From the NCBI GenBank assembly GCA_030587525.1, contig JAUQYW010000352.1, positions 1 through 6,213 on the forward strand: 6,213 nt of DNA. The letters run 5' to 3'. Shown here in pieces: positions 1-5,839 of this stretch. The notes beneath the pieces are model-generated. The model saw only the letters and a program-made list of their open reading frames with translations. It was not told the DNA's origin and did not search any database. Source of the stretch: Candidatus Sigynarchaeota archaeon. Lineage in GTDB: Archaea > Asgardarchaeota > Lokiarchaeia > Sigynarchaeales > Sigynarchaeaceae. The position numbers were made by a program, and so were the translations under genes. Each line of letters opens with the position of its first letter. Positions within the stretch are counted from its first letter, which is position 1.

Positions 1-448
1 TCGCCTCTTCAGCCCTGGAAGATTTCACACTTAGCACCATGAGCCCCCCGGGGAGCAAATGATCGAGGATCGTGGAGAACACCCGCCTGATCTTTTCGGC
101 CGTCGCGTGTTGTATGACGTTCCAGATGACGATGCCGTGGAACATCGTGTTCCCAAAGGGGGCAACTTCCATGTCGGCCTCGGCGAAGGTTGCGCTCAAC
201 CGTTCTGCCGCGAGCGCCTTGCGAGTCATCTCGAGGGCAGTTGGTGAGTTGTCGCTTGCATACAAGTTCACGCCGAGGCGGGCGAGGAACAACGCGTGGC
301 GGCCATTGCCACAACCAATGTCCCACATGTTGATGTTGCCAGGCTCGCATTTAAAGGTCTCGCTGATGATCTGGGACGCCCTGGCTACTTCCGGCTCGAC
401 GCCCTCGATCCTTGCACCCAGCTTGAACAATTCATCCCACGTCGGCAT
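1..448 (-). CDS. Class I SAM-dependent methyltransferase (partial, C-terminus off the left edge)
   Basis: This is the N-terminal part (149 complete codons) of a Rossmann-fold methyltransferase of the Methyltransf_11/25 kind, which transfers a methyl group from S-adenosylmethionine to an acceptor that cannot be deduced here. Motif I, the glycine-rich SAM-binding loop, is WDIGCGNGR at residues 42-50. The acidic end of strand beta-2 that binds the ribose is ASDNSP around D66. EADM near residue 90 fits motif III, and a strand IVIWNVIQH followed by LLPGGLMVLSVKSS fits motifs IV-VI. The frame stays open to base 1. The ATG at 448 is the only good start: a GAAGGT ribosome binding site lies 8 nt upstream, and an in-frame stop at 482-484 is reached with no other start before it. 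The gene follows sulfatase 1 by 53 nt on the same strand. The family is confident; the substrate is unknown. Confidence 0.88.
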   Translation of the reverse strand, partial: MPTWDELFKLGARIEGVEPEVARASQIISETFKCEPGNINMWDIGCGNGRHALFLARLGVNLYASDNSPTALEMTRKALAAERLSATFAEADMEVAPFGNTMFHGIVIWNVIQHATAEKIRRVFSTILDHLLPGGLMVLSVKSSRAEEA

Positions 449-456
449 CGTTTCAT

Positions 457-487
457 ACCTTCGAGTTTTTTGATGTTCAAATTATAA
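457..487 (-). promoter_or_regulatory. Probable promoter/RBS of the methyltransferase gene
   Basis: Reading on the minus strand, GGTTATAATTTG (TATA-like core about 480-487) lies about 36 nt before the ATG at 448, the usual archaeal spacing for a short leader. GAAGGT (462-457) lies 8 nt before the ATG and can pair with the 16S tail. The methyltransferase may therefore be transcribed on its own as well as by read-through from the sulfatase gene. Confidence 0.35.
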
Positions 488-501
488 CCGGAAAATGAAT
501 A

Positions 502-1977
502 CTATCGCGCAATTTCCTTGTTCAGCTTTTCACGAGCTTCAAGGTCGGGTAACTGGAACTCGTCATCCGTCCTTTCGATCCACGCCGCGAGCGCCGCGTT
601 GAGTCGCTTTTTTTCCTTGTTGTGCTTGAAATTATGGGCAAGGTTCTGGAGTTCGAAGGGATCCACGTTCAAATTGAACATTAGCCATTCAATGCCTTCG
701 AAGCAAACGTATTTCCAGCCGTCTCGCGTGATGATGCCTCGCCACGGCTTGTCGACGCAGTCGTAATGCCCGGTCGGGATGACGGATTGCAGGTATGCGG
801 AATCCGGATCCTTGGGATTGTCATATCCTTCCCGGACGTGGTCGGAGAAATCGGTTCCCTCCATCGCCGCGGGCACCGGGATCCCGCACAAACCGAGCGT
901 GGTGGGCGCGATGTCGACGTGGTTCATCATGGCATCGGATCGTCGATTCGCAGCCCCGGGTCTCCCGGTAGGTGTGGGGCTCCCCACACCCTCGCGGCGT
1001 GACAAGGCATCGCCGGCGTTTCCGATGATGAACGGCACCCGGATAGATTCGTTATAGGGGGATGTTTTTCGCTGTTGTCCGTGGCTGCCGTGCATATCTC
1101 CGTGGTCAGAAAAGAAGATGATGGTCGTCTGCTTCGCCAGTCCACTTGCAGCGAGGGTATCGAGCACCCGCCCGACATTCCAGTCCAGATCCTCGATCAT
1201 CGCATATGCCCCCGCCAGGTCGCGGGCAATCTCCTCCCTGAACGCGGCGATCGGCGGTACATTCTCCCGGAAATGCAGCGGCTTAGGTGCCAGCGTAAGC
1301 GTATCCAAGTCGAAATGGCGCTCCATGTATTCCTCGGGAGCAAAATACGGGTTGTGAGGGGGTTGGACGGAAAGCACGGCGAAGAACGGCGGTAGCTGGG
1401 GGGAATCGGGATTTCCATCGGCACCCTTCTTGCCAACGTTCTTGATATACTCGATCAGGAGCCTCGTGAGGCAATCCGTCTCGTAATCCGGCAGTTTGTA
1501 CTGGAACGCCGTGTCTCCCTCGCCACCGTGCACCCACGTATCCCATTGCGCGTTGTTGTTCTCGTACCCGGTCCATTGCTGAAACCCGCCGCGGCGCCCC
1601 GGCGGGACGACGTGCTTGGCCACGTTCCCGTGCTGTTCCTGGAACCCGTCAAGGTGCCACTTCCCGAAATACGCCGTCGCGTATCCGGCATCGTTAAATG
1701 CGTGGGCGATGGTCCGCTCCGCCGGGTCCAGCTGGTACTGGTGGCCGGGAACTACCTTGTGTGGGTACTTGCCCGTGAAGAGCGCCCCGCGAAAAGGACA
1801 GCACAAAGGATAGCCGGCAACCGCGTTCACGAAGTTCACGCCCACCGCCGCGAGCGCATCGATATTCGGGGTCTTCACGTCGGCGTTGCCGTTGCAGCCC
1901 AGCGCGTGCCACGGGTGCTGGTCGCCGAAGATCCAGATGATGTTTGGCCTGGTGACCTCCGTTCTGGGGTGATCCAT
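502..1977 (-). CDS. Type I (formylglycine, Cys-type) sulfatase, cytoplasmic; paralogue of the sulfatase at 4326-5681
   Basis: This encodes a 491-residue sulfatase of the alkaline-phosphatase superfamily, predicted to hydrolyse a sulfate ester by way of a formylglycine nucleophile. In order it shows the N-terminal metal strand PNIIWIFGDQ (D19), the maturation signature C59-C-P-F-R63 followed by GALFTGKYP, the GKWHLDG block (K106, H108), SVQPPHNPY (H208), the second metal site SDHGDMHGSHG (D291, H292) with K304, and a C-terminal FNLNVDPFELQNLA block. All expected catalytic positions are present. Position 4 of the signature is Phe instead of Ser/Ala; C, P and R, which maturation needs, are kept. 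There is no signal peptide, so it is probably cytoplasmic. The frame is open further upstream to 2121, but that would overlap the neighbouring gene. ATG 1977 starts just before the family's first strand and has a TATA-like box about 37 nt upstream; ATG 2046 is the alternative. The segment after GNAGDALS looks like an insertion relative to the second sulfatase. The substrate is unknown; choline-sulfatase-like or phosphonate-monoesterase-like activity is possible. Confidence 0.93.
   Translation of the reverse strand: MDHPRTEVTRPNIIWIFGDQHPWHALGCNGNADVKTPNIDALAAVGVNFVNAVAGYPLCCPFRGALFTGKYPHKVVPGHQYQLDPAERTIAHAFNDAGYATAYFGKWHLDGFQEQHGNVAKHVVPPGRRGGFQQWTGYENNNAQWDTWVHGGEGDTAFQYKLPDYETDCLTRLLIEYIKNVGKKGADGNPDSPQLPPFFAVLSVQPPHNPYFAPEEYMERHFDLDTLTLAPKPLHFRENVPPIAAFREEIARDLAGAYAMIEDLDWNVGRVLDTLAASGLAKQTTIIFFSDHGDMHGSHGQQRKTSPYNESIRVPFIIGNAGDALSRREGVGSPTPTGRPGAANRRSDAMMNHVDIAPTTLGLCGIPVPAAMEGTDFSDHVREGYDNPKDPDSAYLQSVIPTGHYDCVDKPWRGIITRDGWKYVCFEGIEWLMFNLNVDPFELQNLAHNFKHNKEKKRLNAALAAWIERTDDEFQLPDLEAREKLNKEIAR
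971..990. repeat. GC-rich 9-bp inverted repeat inside the sulfatase 1 coding region
   Basis: GGTGTGGGG and CCCCACACC face each other across a 2-nt centre, so the 20 bases can form a near-perfect hairpin or cruciform. The repeat lies in frame and encodes part of a Gly/Pro/Thr-rich stretch (EGVGSPTPTGRPG) with no counterpart in the paralogous sulfatase. It could be a remnant of a small palindromic element, an mRNA hairpin, or simply a GC-rich loop. Confidence 0.6.
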
Positions 1978-2009
1978 GATCTGGTCAATCAATGAGTTCG
2001 CTCGGGGGC

Positions 2010-2018
2010 TTAATATTA
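2010..2018 (-). promoter_or_regulatory. TATA-like box upstream of sulfatase 1
   Basis: On the minus strand ACTAATATTAAG sits about 37 nt before the ATG at 1977, in the 80-nt gap after the exported-protein gene. An AAGGTGA just upstream of it has no start codon at a usable distance, so it is not taken as a ribosome binding site. The assignment rests only on composition and spacing. Confidence 0.3.
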
Positions 2019-2057
2019 GTAGAGAGTTCACCTTTTTACAAGCCATCGTGGCTTCTT

Positions 2058-2957
2058 TCAATATCTTCCCGGCGCATTCCTCCTGCGCCGAAACCATGCG
2101 TGAGCGAACACCGGGCAACATAAAAACACGATGCCAGCAGCTCCGAGTATGTACAGCGTGCTGAACGTGCCCGGGGTGCCATTATCAGCCGCGGATGCCA
2201 GTTCCGCGACCAATCTCAAGAGGAGTATCGCGCTATCTGGAATCAATGCGTAAGATTCTCTTAGTTCTTGACGAAACAGCTGCCCCCCTTCATTGTACAA
2301 GAAACGTATCCCTGGCTCGTTCTCGCTCGTCACGACGAAATTTCCATCGGGATCGATGCTTGTATTGAACCCGCACAGTGCATCTCGAGAATCGTTGAAC
2401 AAATAGCCGTTGGAGATGTTGTTATAAATGAAGCTCGCCGTGAGGTGCACGATGTTGGGATATTCGAGACGATAGCAAGCCCGTGATGTGGCGGATTGGA
2501 TCCCCGCGTAAGGCTCAACGAATTTCATACCCTTGTCTGAAATAGAAATCGTTCCCGGCGCTTCGACCACCACGCTCCCATTGTCGTTGAACAAAATACA
2601 TTTCTGCGTGAACTGCAACCAGCCGGTATGGTTCGCGAAGGGCTTGTAGATCTCCCTCATCACGATGGCACCGCAGCGGGCGACGATAGCGTCCGGCGCG
2701 TCGATGTCCTCGGCACGGAACCACAATGAATATTCCTCGTTAGCATTCACGAGCCAGAAAGGGCCATGCGTGAAGGAACCATTGCGATGCATGACCGTAA
2801 TCGTTATGTTATAGTTCAGCACATCCCCTGCTTGCGGGTAATACTGTTCGGCGCTGGTGGTGGCGATAGCCGGAACCGCACGAACCAACAACGATAGTAT
2901 GCCCAGCACGGCCAAAGTCACGGACCCCAGGCGTTTAAGGCGTGATCGCCGCGGCAT
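2058..2957 (-). CDS. Exported, C-terminally membrane-anchored hypothetical protein with many N-glycosylation sequons
   Basis: This 299-residue protein belongs to no family I recognise. It begins with a basic stretch (RRSRLKR) and a hydrophobic core (VTLAVLGILSLL), a typical signal peptide probably cleaved after VPAIA near residue 32. The ectodomain runs to about residue 264 and carries eight N-x-S/T sequons (NIT, NGS, NHT, NGS, NIS, NDS, NTS, NGT) and four cysteines that could form two disulfides. It ends with a transmembrane helix (about 267-288) and an RRRR stop-transfer cluster at 290-293, so the body should face outward with a short cytoplasmic tail. The opening AGDVLNYNITITV resembles the start of beta-sandwich domains in archaeal surface proteins, but that is an impression only. 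The gene is first in the leftward block, 80 nt before sulfatase 1. No ribosome binding site is evident before the ATG at 2957. It is likely a cell-surface or glycoprotein component with no assignable activity. Confidence 0.8.
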   Translation of the reverse strand: MPRRSRLKRLGSVTLAVLGILSLLVRAVPAIATTSAEQYYPQAGDVLNYNITITVMHRNGSFTHGPFWLVNANEEYSLWFRAEDIDAPDAIVARCGAIVMREIYKPFANHTGWLQFTQKCILFNDNGSVVVEAPGTISISDKGMKFVEPYAGIQSATSRACYRLEYPNIVHLTASFIYNNISNGYLFNDSRDALCGFNTSIDPDGNFVVTSENEPGIRFLYNEGGQLFRQELRESYALIPDSAILLLRLVAELASAADNGTPGTFSTLYILGAAGIVFLCCPVFAHAWFRRRRNAPGRY

Positions 2958-3029
2958 GCCATTATATCGTATCTGGTTTCAAAAAGGTCACGAAATTTGA
3001 TCGAGTATTTTGGCTTTTCTTAGCGCAAT

Positions 3030-3048
3030 CATCCTATCAACTAGGATG
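3030..3048. promoter_or_regulatory. Perfect inverted repeat upstream of the oxidoreductase; possible operator
   Basis: CATCCTA and TAGGATG are perfect reverse complements separated by 5 nt, ending 23 nt before the chosen ATG at 3072. A TATA-like stretch (GTATTTT, about 3004-3010) would place the transcription start close to this palindrome, which would suit binding by a dimeric repressor such as a MarR-, HxlR- or ArsR-type protein. The same bases could form a small hairpin in the 5' leader. The repeat is seen in the sequence; the operator role is inferred. Confidence 0.45.
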
Positions 3049-3056
3049 CAAGAATG

Positions 3057-3063
3057 AAGGTGA
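3057..3063 (+). promoter_or_regulatory. Ribosome binding site that sets the oxidoreductase start at 3072
   Basis: AAGGTGA is a strong complement to the 16S tail and is followed by 8 nt and then ATG 3072. It lies inside the first codons of the longer reading frame that begins at ATG 3054, which itself has no such site and sits 6 nt after the palindrome. This favours the shorter protein. Confidence 0.65.
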
Positions 3064-3071
3064 ATATCGCC

Positions 3072-3671
3072 ATGCACGTTTCCGTGATCCTCGCGCATCC
3101 CGATAAGGGAAGCTTCAATCATGCCATTGTAAATACCGCTATTAAAGAATTAAAAAGGAGCAACCACGTGATCGCCTTCCACGATTTATATGCGGAGAAG
3201 TTCGACCCGATCCTTCCAGCGGGCGAGATCTACAGGGCCGCCACGCTTCCCGCCTCGATCGCAAGGCATTGCGATGAAATTGCTCGCGCGGACGGCATCG
3301 TCATCGTGCACCCGAATTGGTGGGGGCAACCCCCCGCAATTATGAAAGGCTGGGTGGATCGAATCCTGCGTCCCGGCGTCGCGTACAAGTTCTTGGAAGG
3401 GGATGACGGGGAGGGAATTCCCGTTGGCCTTCTCAAGGCGAGGGTCGCCATTATCTTTAACACGTCAAACACTCCGGCTGATCGGGAAGAACGAGTGTTT
3501 GGGGATCCCCTGGACTCAATCTGGAAACGATGCATATTCCAGCTCTGTGGTATCGAGAATGTTCATCGGGAAATGTTTCGTGTCGTCGTGGGCAGTACCG
3601 CGCAGCAACGAGCAGCGTGGTTGGAAAAAGCTAGAAATATCGTGGAAAAAATGCTGCCTCCGGATTTTTGA
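3072..3671 (+). CDS. Flavodoxin-fold NAD(P)H oxidoreductase / quinone reductase (Flavodoxin_2 family)
   Basis: This encodes a 199-residue cytoplasmic flavoprotein of the NAD(P)H dehydrogenase (quinone) family that includes NQO1, MdaB and KefF. These enzymes use bound FMN or FAD to pass two electrons from NAD(P)H to quinones, nitro compounds or similar acceptors. The first beta strand and phosphate-binding loop, ILAHPDKGSFN, lie at residues 6-16. The hallmark flavin/dimer segment VHPNWWGQPPAIMKGWVDR lies at about 79-97, followed by RPGVAYKF at 100-107, and a later strand AIIFNTSNTP carries the remaining flavin contacts. Length is normal for the family. ATG 3072 is preferred over ATG 3054 because of the AAGGTGA site 8 nt upstream and because family members begin directly at the first strand. 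The gene diverges from the exported-protein gene, and a palindrome upstream suggests regulation. The acceptor cannot be told from sequence. Detoxification or redox-stress duty is typical of relatives. Confidence 0.92.
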   Translation: MHVSVILAHPDKGSFNHAIVNTAIKELKRSNHVIAFHDLYAEKFDPILPAGEIYRAATLPASIARHCDEIARADGIVIVHPNWWGQPPAIMKGWVDRILRPGVAYKFLEGDDGEGIPVGLLKARVAIIFNTSNTPADREERVFGDPLDSIWKRCIFQLCGIENVHREMFRVVVGSTAQQRAAWLEKARNIVEKMLPPDF

Positions 3672-3685
3672 TGCGTGATGGGAGT

Positions 3686-3705
3686 GCATATATCCTTTTA
3701 ATTTT
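3686..3705 (+). promoter_or_regulatory. TATA-like region upstream of the zinc-domain membrane protein
   Basis: GCATATATCC followed by TTTTAATTTT lies in the 138-nt space between the oxidoreductase stop and ATG 3810. The TATA core is about 30 nt before the upstream in-frame ATG at 3720, so a leaderless transcript starting there is possible. If translation begins at 3810 the leader would be about 90 nt. The T-rich part could also help end the oxidoreductase transcript. Confidence 0.35.
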
Positions 3706-3797
3706 CGTAATGTCATGATATGCCTTTTTTTCCGGTGCGAGAGATAGATATCAGCCAAGTGGGACATGTTGGCATCGCTTCGACAGAATTTCACCGT

Positions 3798-3802
3798 GGT
3801 GA
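3798..3802 (+). promoter_or_regulatory. Ribosome binding site that sets the zinc-domain protein start at 3810
   Basis: GGTGA lies 7 nt before ATG 3810, matching the GGTGA-type site used by the oxidoreductase. The longer frame from ATG 3720 would add 30 polar residues before the first membrane helix and has no such site. Confidence 0.55.
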
Positions 3803-3809
3803 CGAAAAA

Positions 3810-4286
3810 ATGGCCAAGGACATCCCTGCAAGTACATGGTTCATGATCATTACCTGGAGCGGGCTGGCCATATACGCGGGGTTTTACTGGGCATTCATCC
3901 CGTCCTTCATAATGAGTTTTGGAATCTCATCATTCTATACATTCATCGGCGTGGTATGTATATGGGCGATCATTAACCTAGCATACAGTATTCGCATATT
4001 CAAAGGGAGAATGCAGATACCACAAACGAGCCATCGTGAAACAGGACGGCATGACACGAGAGCGGTGGTGCCTACCATTGTATTTGCAGAACCGCGATCA
4101 ACACGCGAAATGGAAGCCGGCATGCATATCCAGAAGAGCCAGATCGTGTGCATCGTCCACAAGGGCCCTGTCGAAGGGAAGTCCTACATCTGTCCGGCGT
4201 GCCAGACGGTCTATTGCGAGAAATGCATGCTTGCCGTGAAGAAAAACGGAGATAATTGCTGGACATGCGGGAATCATTTCATATAA
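3810..4286 (+). CDS. Two-helix membrane protein with C-terminal RING/B-box-like zinc domain
   Basis: This encodes 158 residues (188 if ATG 3720 is used). Two hydrophobic helices, about residues 11-31 and 42-61, are rich in Trp, Tyr, Phe and Ile. A polar linker (about 65-110) leads to a cysteine-rich domain with four metal-ligand pairs: C114-x2-H117, C128-x2-C131, C136-x2-C139 and C150-x2-C153. The spacings between pairs (10, 4 and 10) fit a cross-brace two-zinc fold of the RING, B-box or treble-clef class. Recognisable strings are CIVHKGPVEG, YICPACQTVYCEKC and CWTCG. I recall very similar C-terminal modules in Lokiarchaeota-type proteins, often attached to unrelated N-terminal parts; this is memory, not a search. 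With both helices near the N-terminus the zinc domain is probably cytoplasmic, tethered to the membrane. It could serve protein-protein interaction; an E3-ligase role would be speculation. The start at 3810 rests on the GGTGA site. It converges with sulfatase 2. Confidence 0.8.
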   Translation: MAKDIPASTWFMIITWSGLAIYAGFYWAFIPSFIMSFGISSFYTFIGVVCIWAIINLAYSIRIFKGRMQIPQTSHRETGRHDTRAVVPTIVFAEPRSTREMEAGMHIQKSQIVCIVHKGPVEGKSYICPACQTVYCEKCMLAVKKNGDNCWTCGNHFI

Positions 4287-4325
4287 CTTTTTCATTTCGC
4301 AATTTTGATCAAGAAATATGGGCCT
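4287..4325. terminator. Convergent intergenic spacer with T-rich tract
   Basis: Directly after the zinc-protein stop come TTTTT (4288-4292), TTTCGC and AATTTT (4301-4306), a T-rich run of the kind that ends archaeal transcripts. There is no stable hairpin. The 39-nt spacer separates this gene from the stop codon of the oppositely oriented sulfatase 2, so it probably holds both transcript ends. Confidence 0.35.
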
Positions 4326-5681
4326 TTAATTCTTGTAGCACACGGCGCCGTCCGGGCCAGCCTGATACCCGAACCTCGCCAAGTATTGCTCGCCTGGAAG
4401 GAATTCATCACCAGTTTCCCTTAGCTTGACCGTCAGCATTGCCTCCAATCGGTCCTGGACGGTCGAGAACGAGCTATTTCCCACGAGATTGTCGAGTTGG
4501 AATGGGTCGGTTATGTTGTCGTAGAGCAGCCACGGCGCCGTGAGGGAACGGACGAACGTGTACCGGCTGGTGCGGATGCCCCGGTACTCCTTTCCCAACG
4601 CGTGCCAGTTGCAGATCGGGCTGTAGCAAGCGAACAGCGCCGCCGCATCGCTTGGTTCCTCGCTACCCGCGATCAATCCCGAGCAATCGCGTCCCTCGAC
4701 CGTATCCGGCACGGGAAGGCCACACAAGGAAAGAATCGTGGGCATGATGTCGGGAATGTTGATCGGGTAGCCGATCGCTCCCTTCTTGCTATCGTGCAGC
4801 CCAGGATGCTTGATGAGCAGCGGGATCCGGATCGATTCGTCCCACGGGCACTGCTTTCCCCGCAGGCCGTGCGAGCCGAGCATGTCGCCGTGGTCCGACG
4901 TGAAAACGACGATGGTCTCGTTCTCGATGTTCGCCTCCTTGATCGCGTCGAACACCATGCCACAGCAGTCGTCCAACGCCGAAACATGGGCATAATATCC
5001 CGAAAGGTCCTTGCGGGCCCGGTTTCGCGATTCTGCCGGCACGTTGGGCCGGAGATCGAGGCGCCGTGGTGGAAATCGCCGCCGGTATCGCCACGGAACG
5101 GCATTGTAAGGGTCGTGCGGCGGGCCCCACGACACGACGAGAAAAAAGGGGCGGGAATCGCGGGAGCGTTCCGAGATGTAGTCCCTGGCGGCCTTCGACT
5201 GCGCGAATGCATCGTATCCCTTCCATATGTGCAGCAAATCATCGTTGCCAAAATACTTGGAATGGAAATAATCGTGCGTGCATTCCAAAACGGACCAGGC
5301 ATCGAATTCTTGCCGCCGTCCCACCGGGATGAACGCGGAGCGGCTACCGCTGCCATCGAGGTGCCACTTACCGATGTACGCCGTGTCGTATCCCGCGTCC
5401 TTGAATGCGTGTGCAATGGAGCGGGCACCGGTACCGAGATGGACGTCGTTGACGATCACCCGATGGGTAAGAGGATATTGGCCCGTGAGCAAGCTCGCCC
5501 TTGCCGGGCTGCAGAGGGGGCAACAAGTGACTGCATTCGTAAATATCGTGCTTTCGCTGGCAAGCTTGTCGATGCGCGGTGTTCTCGCATTCACCTCGCC
5601 TGAATAACCAAGGGCTTGCGCCCGGAGCTGGTCGGCATGCAGGATGATGACGTTTGGTTTTGGCGCCAAGGCTCTCAACAC
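4326..5681 (-). CDS. Type I (formylglycine, Cys-type) sulfatase, cytoplasmic; second paralogue
   Basis: This is a complete 451-residue sulfatase of the alkaline-phosphatase superfamily. The first metal strand is PNVIILHADQ (D17). The maturation signature is C57-S-P-A-R61 followed by ASLLTGQYP, close to the textbook form. Then come GKWHLDG (K105, H107), SWGPPHDPY (H189), SDHGDMLGSHGLRGK (D263, H264, K276), and a C-terminal LYDNITDPFQLDNL block. The HADQ opening recalls choline-sulfatase and phosphonate-monoesterase relatives rather than DDQ arylsulfatases. There is no signal peptide, so it should act in the cytoplasm. The first usable start is GTG 5681, with an in-frame stop five codons upstream (5697-5699). 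TTG 5678 and TTG 5669 are alternatives, and no clear ribosome binding site is visible. It shares block order and several strings (IAHAF-DAGY, DHGDM-GSHG) with the sulfatase at 502-1977 but lacks that gene's Gly/Pro-rich insert. The substrate is unknown, and no maturase lies in the window. Confidence 0.93.
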   Translation of the reverse strand: MLRALAPKPNVIILHADQLRAQALGYSGEVNARTPRIDKLASESTIFTNAVTCCPLCSPARASLLTGQYPLTHRVIVNDVHLGTGARSIAHAFKDAGYDTAYIGKWHLDGSGSRSAFIPVGRRQEFDAWSVLECTHDYFHSKYFGNDDLLHIWKGYDAFAQSKAARDYISERSRDSRPFFLVVSWGPPHDPYNAVPWRYRRRFPPRRLDLRPNVPAESRNRARKDLSGYYAHVSALDDCCGMVFDAIKEANIENETIVVFTSDHGDMLGSHGLRGKQCPWDESIRIPLLIKHPGLHDSKKGAIGYPINIPDIMPTILSLCGLPVPDTVEGRDCSGLIAGSEEPSDAAALFACYSPICNWHALGKEYRGIRTSRYTFVRSLTAPWLLYDNITDPFQLDNLVGNSSFSTVQDRLEAMLTVKLRETGDEFLPGEQYLARFGYQAGPDGAVCYKN

Positions 5682-5730
5682 GGTACCGGGAATGCATTAT
5701 CGAATCCAATAGTCGAGGAGATCGGATATT

Positions 5731-5765
5731 CACTATTTAATCTTGGGAGCGGATAAGAATATTAA
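5731..5765. promoter_or_regulatory. AT-rich divergent promoter region between sulfatase 2 and the right-edge gene
   Basis: Two TATA-like stretches lie in this 158-nt intergenic region (5682-5839): CTATTTAAT (about 5734-5742, reading ATTAAATAG on the minus strand) and AATATTAATT (5758-5767). The first is about 56 nt before GTG 5681 and the second about 75 nt before ATG 5840. Which box serves which gene cannot be settled. The rest of the spacer shows no repeat or RNA gene. Confidence 0.3.
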
Positions 5766-5839
5766 TTCGAGTCGTGAACGAGCGGTCGTCCAATTCGCTC
5801 GATTATCCACCTTTCGCAGACCAAGCGGCTGGTAAACAT

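Noticed and set aside
9..350. Arg-rich 113-residue minus-strand frame over the left edge
   Set aside because: It overlaps the methyltransferase in another frame. The methyltransferase frame has clear SAM-binding motifs, and this one is low-complexity Arg/His-rich, typical of a shadow.
1528..1995. 155-codon plus-strand frame opposite sulfatase 1
   Set aside because: It is an antisense shadow over the most conserved part of the sulfatase, with no independent start signal or motif.
2023..2035. AAGGTGA-like site on the minus strand before sulfatase 1
   Set aside because: No ATG, GTG or TTG lies at a usable distance downstream of it, so it cannot set the sulfatase start and is probably coincidental.
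4531..4542. Perfect 12-bp palindrome CACGGCGCCGTG, with a near copy at 4341
   Set aside because: It lies inside the sulfatase 2 coding region and reads as ordinary GC-rich codons with no insert relative to the paralogue, so it is likely chance.
4497..5603. Long plus-strand frame of 368 codons opposite sulfatase 2
   Set aside because: It is the antisense shadow of a complete sulfatase, has no recognisable motifs, and is rich in Arg/Val as expected of the complement of a GC-rich coding sequence.
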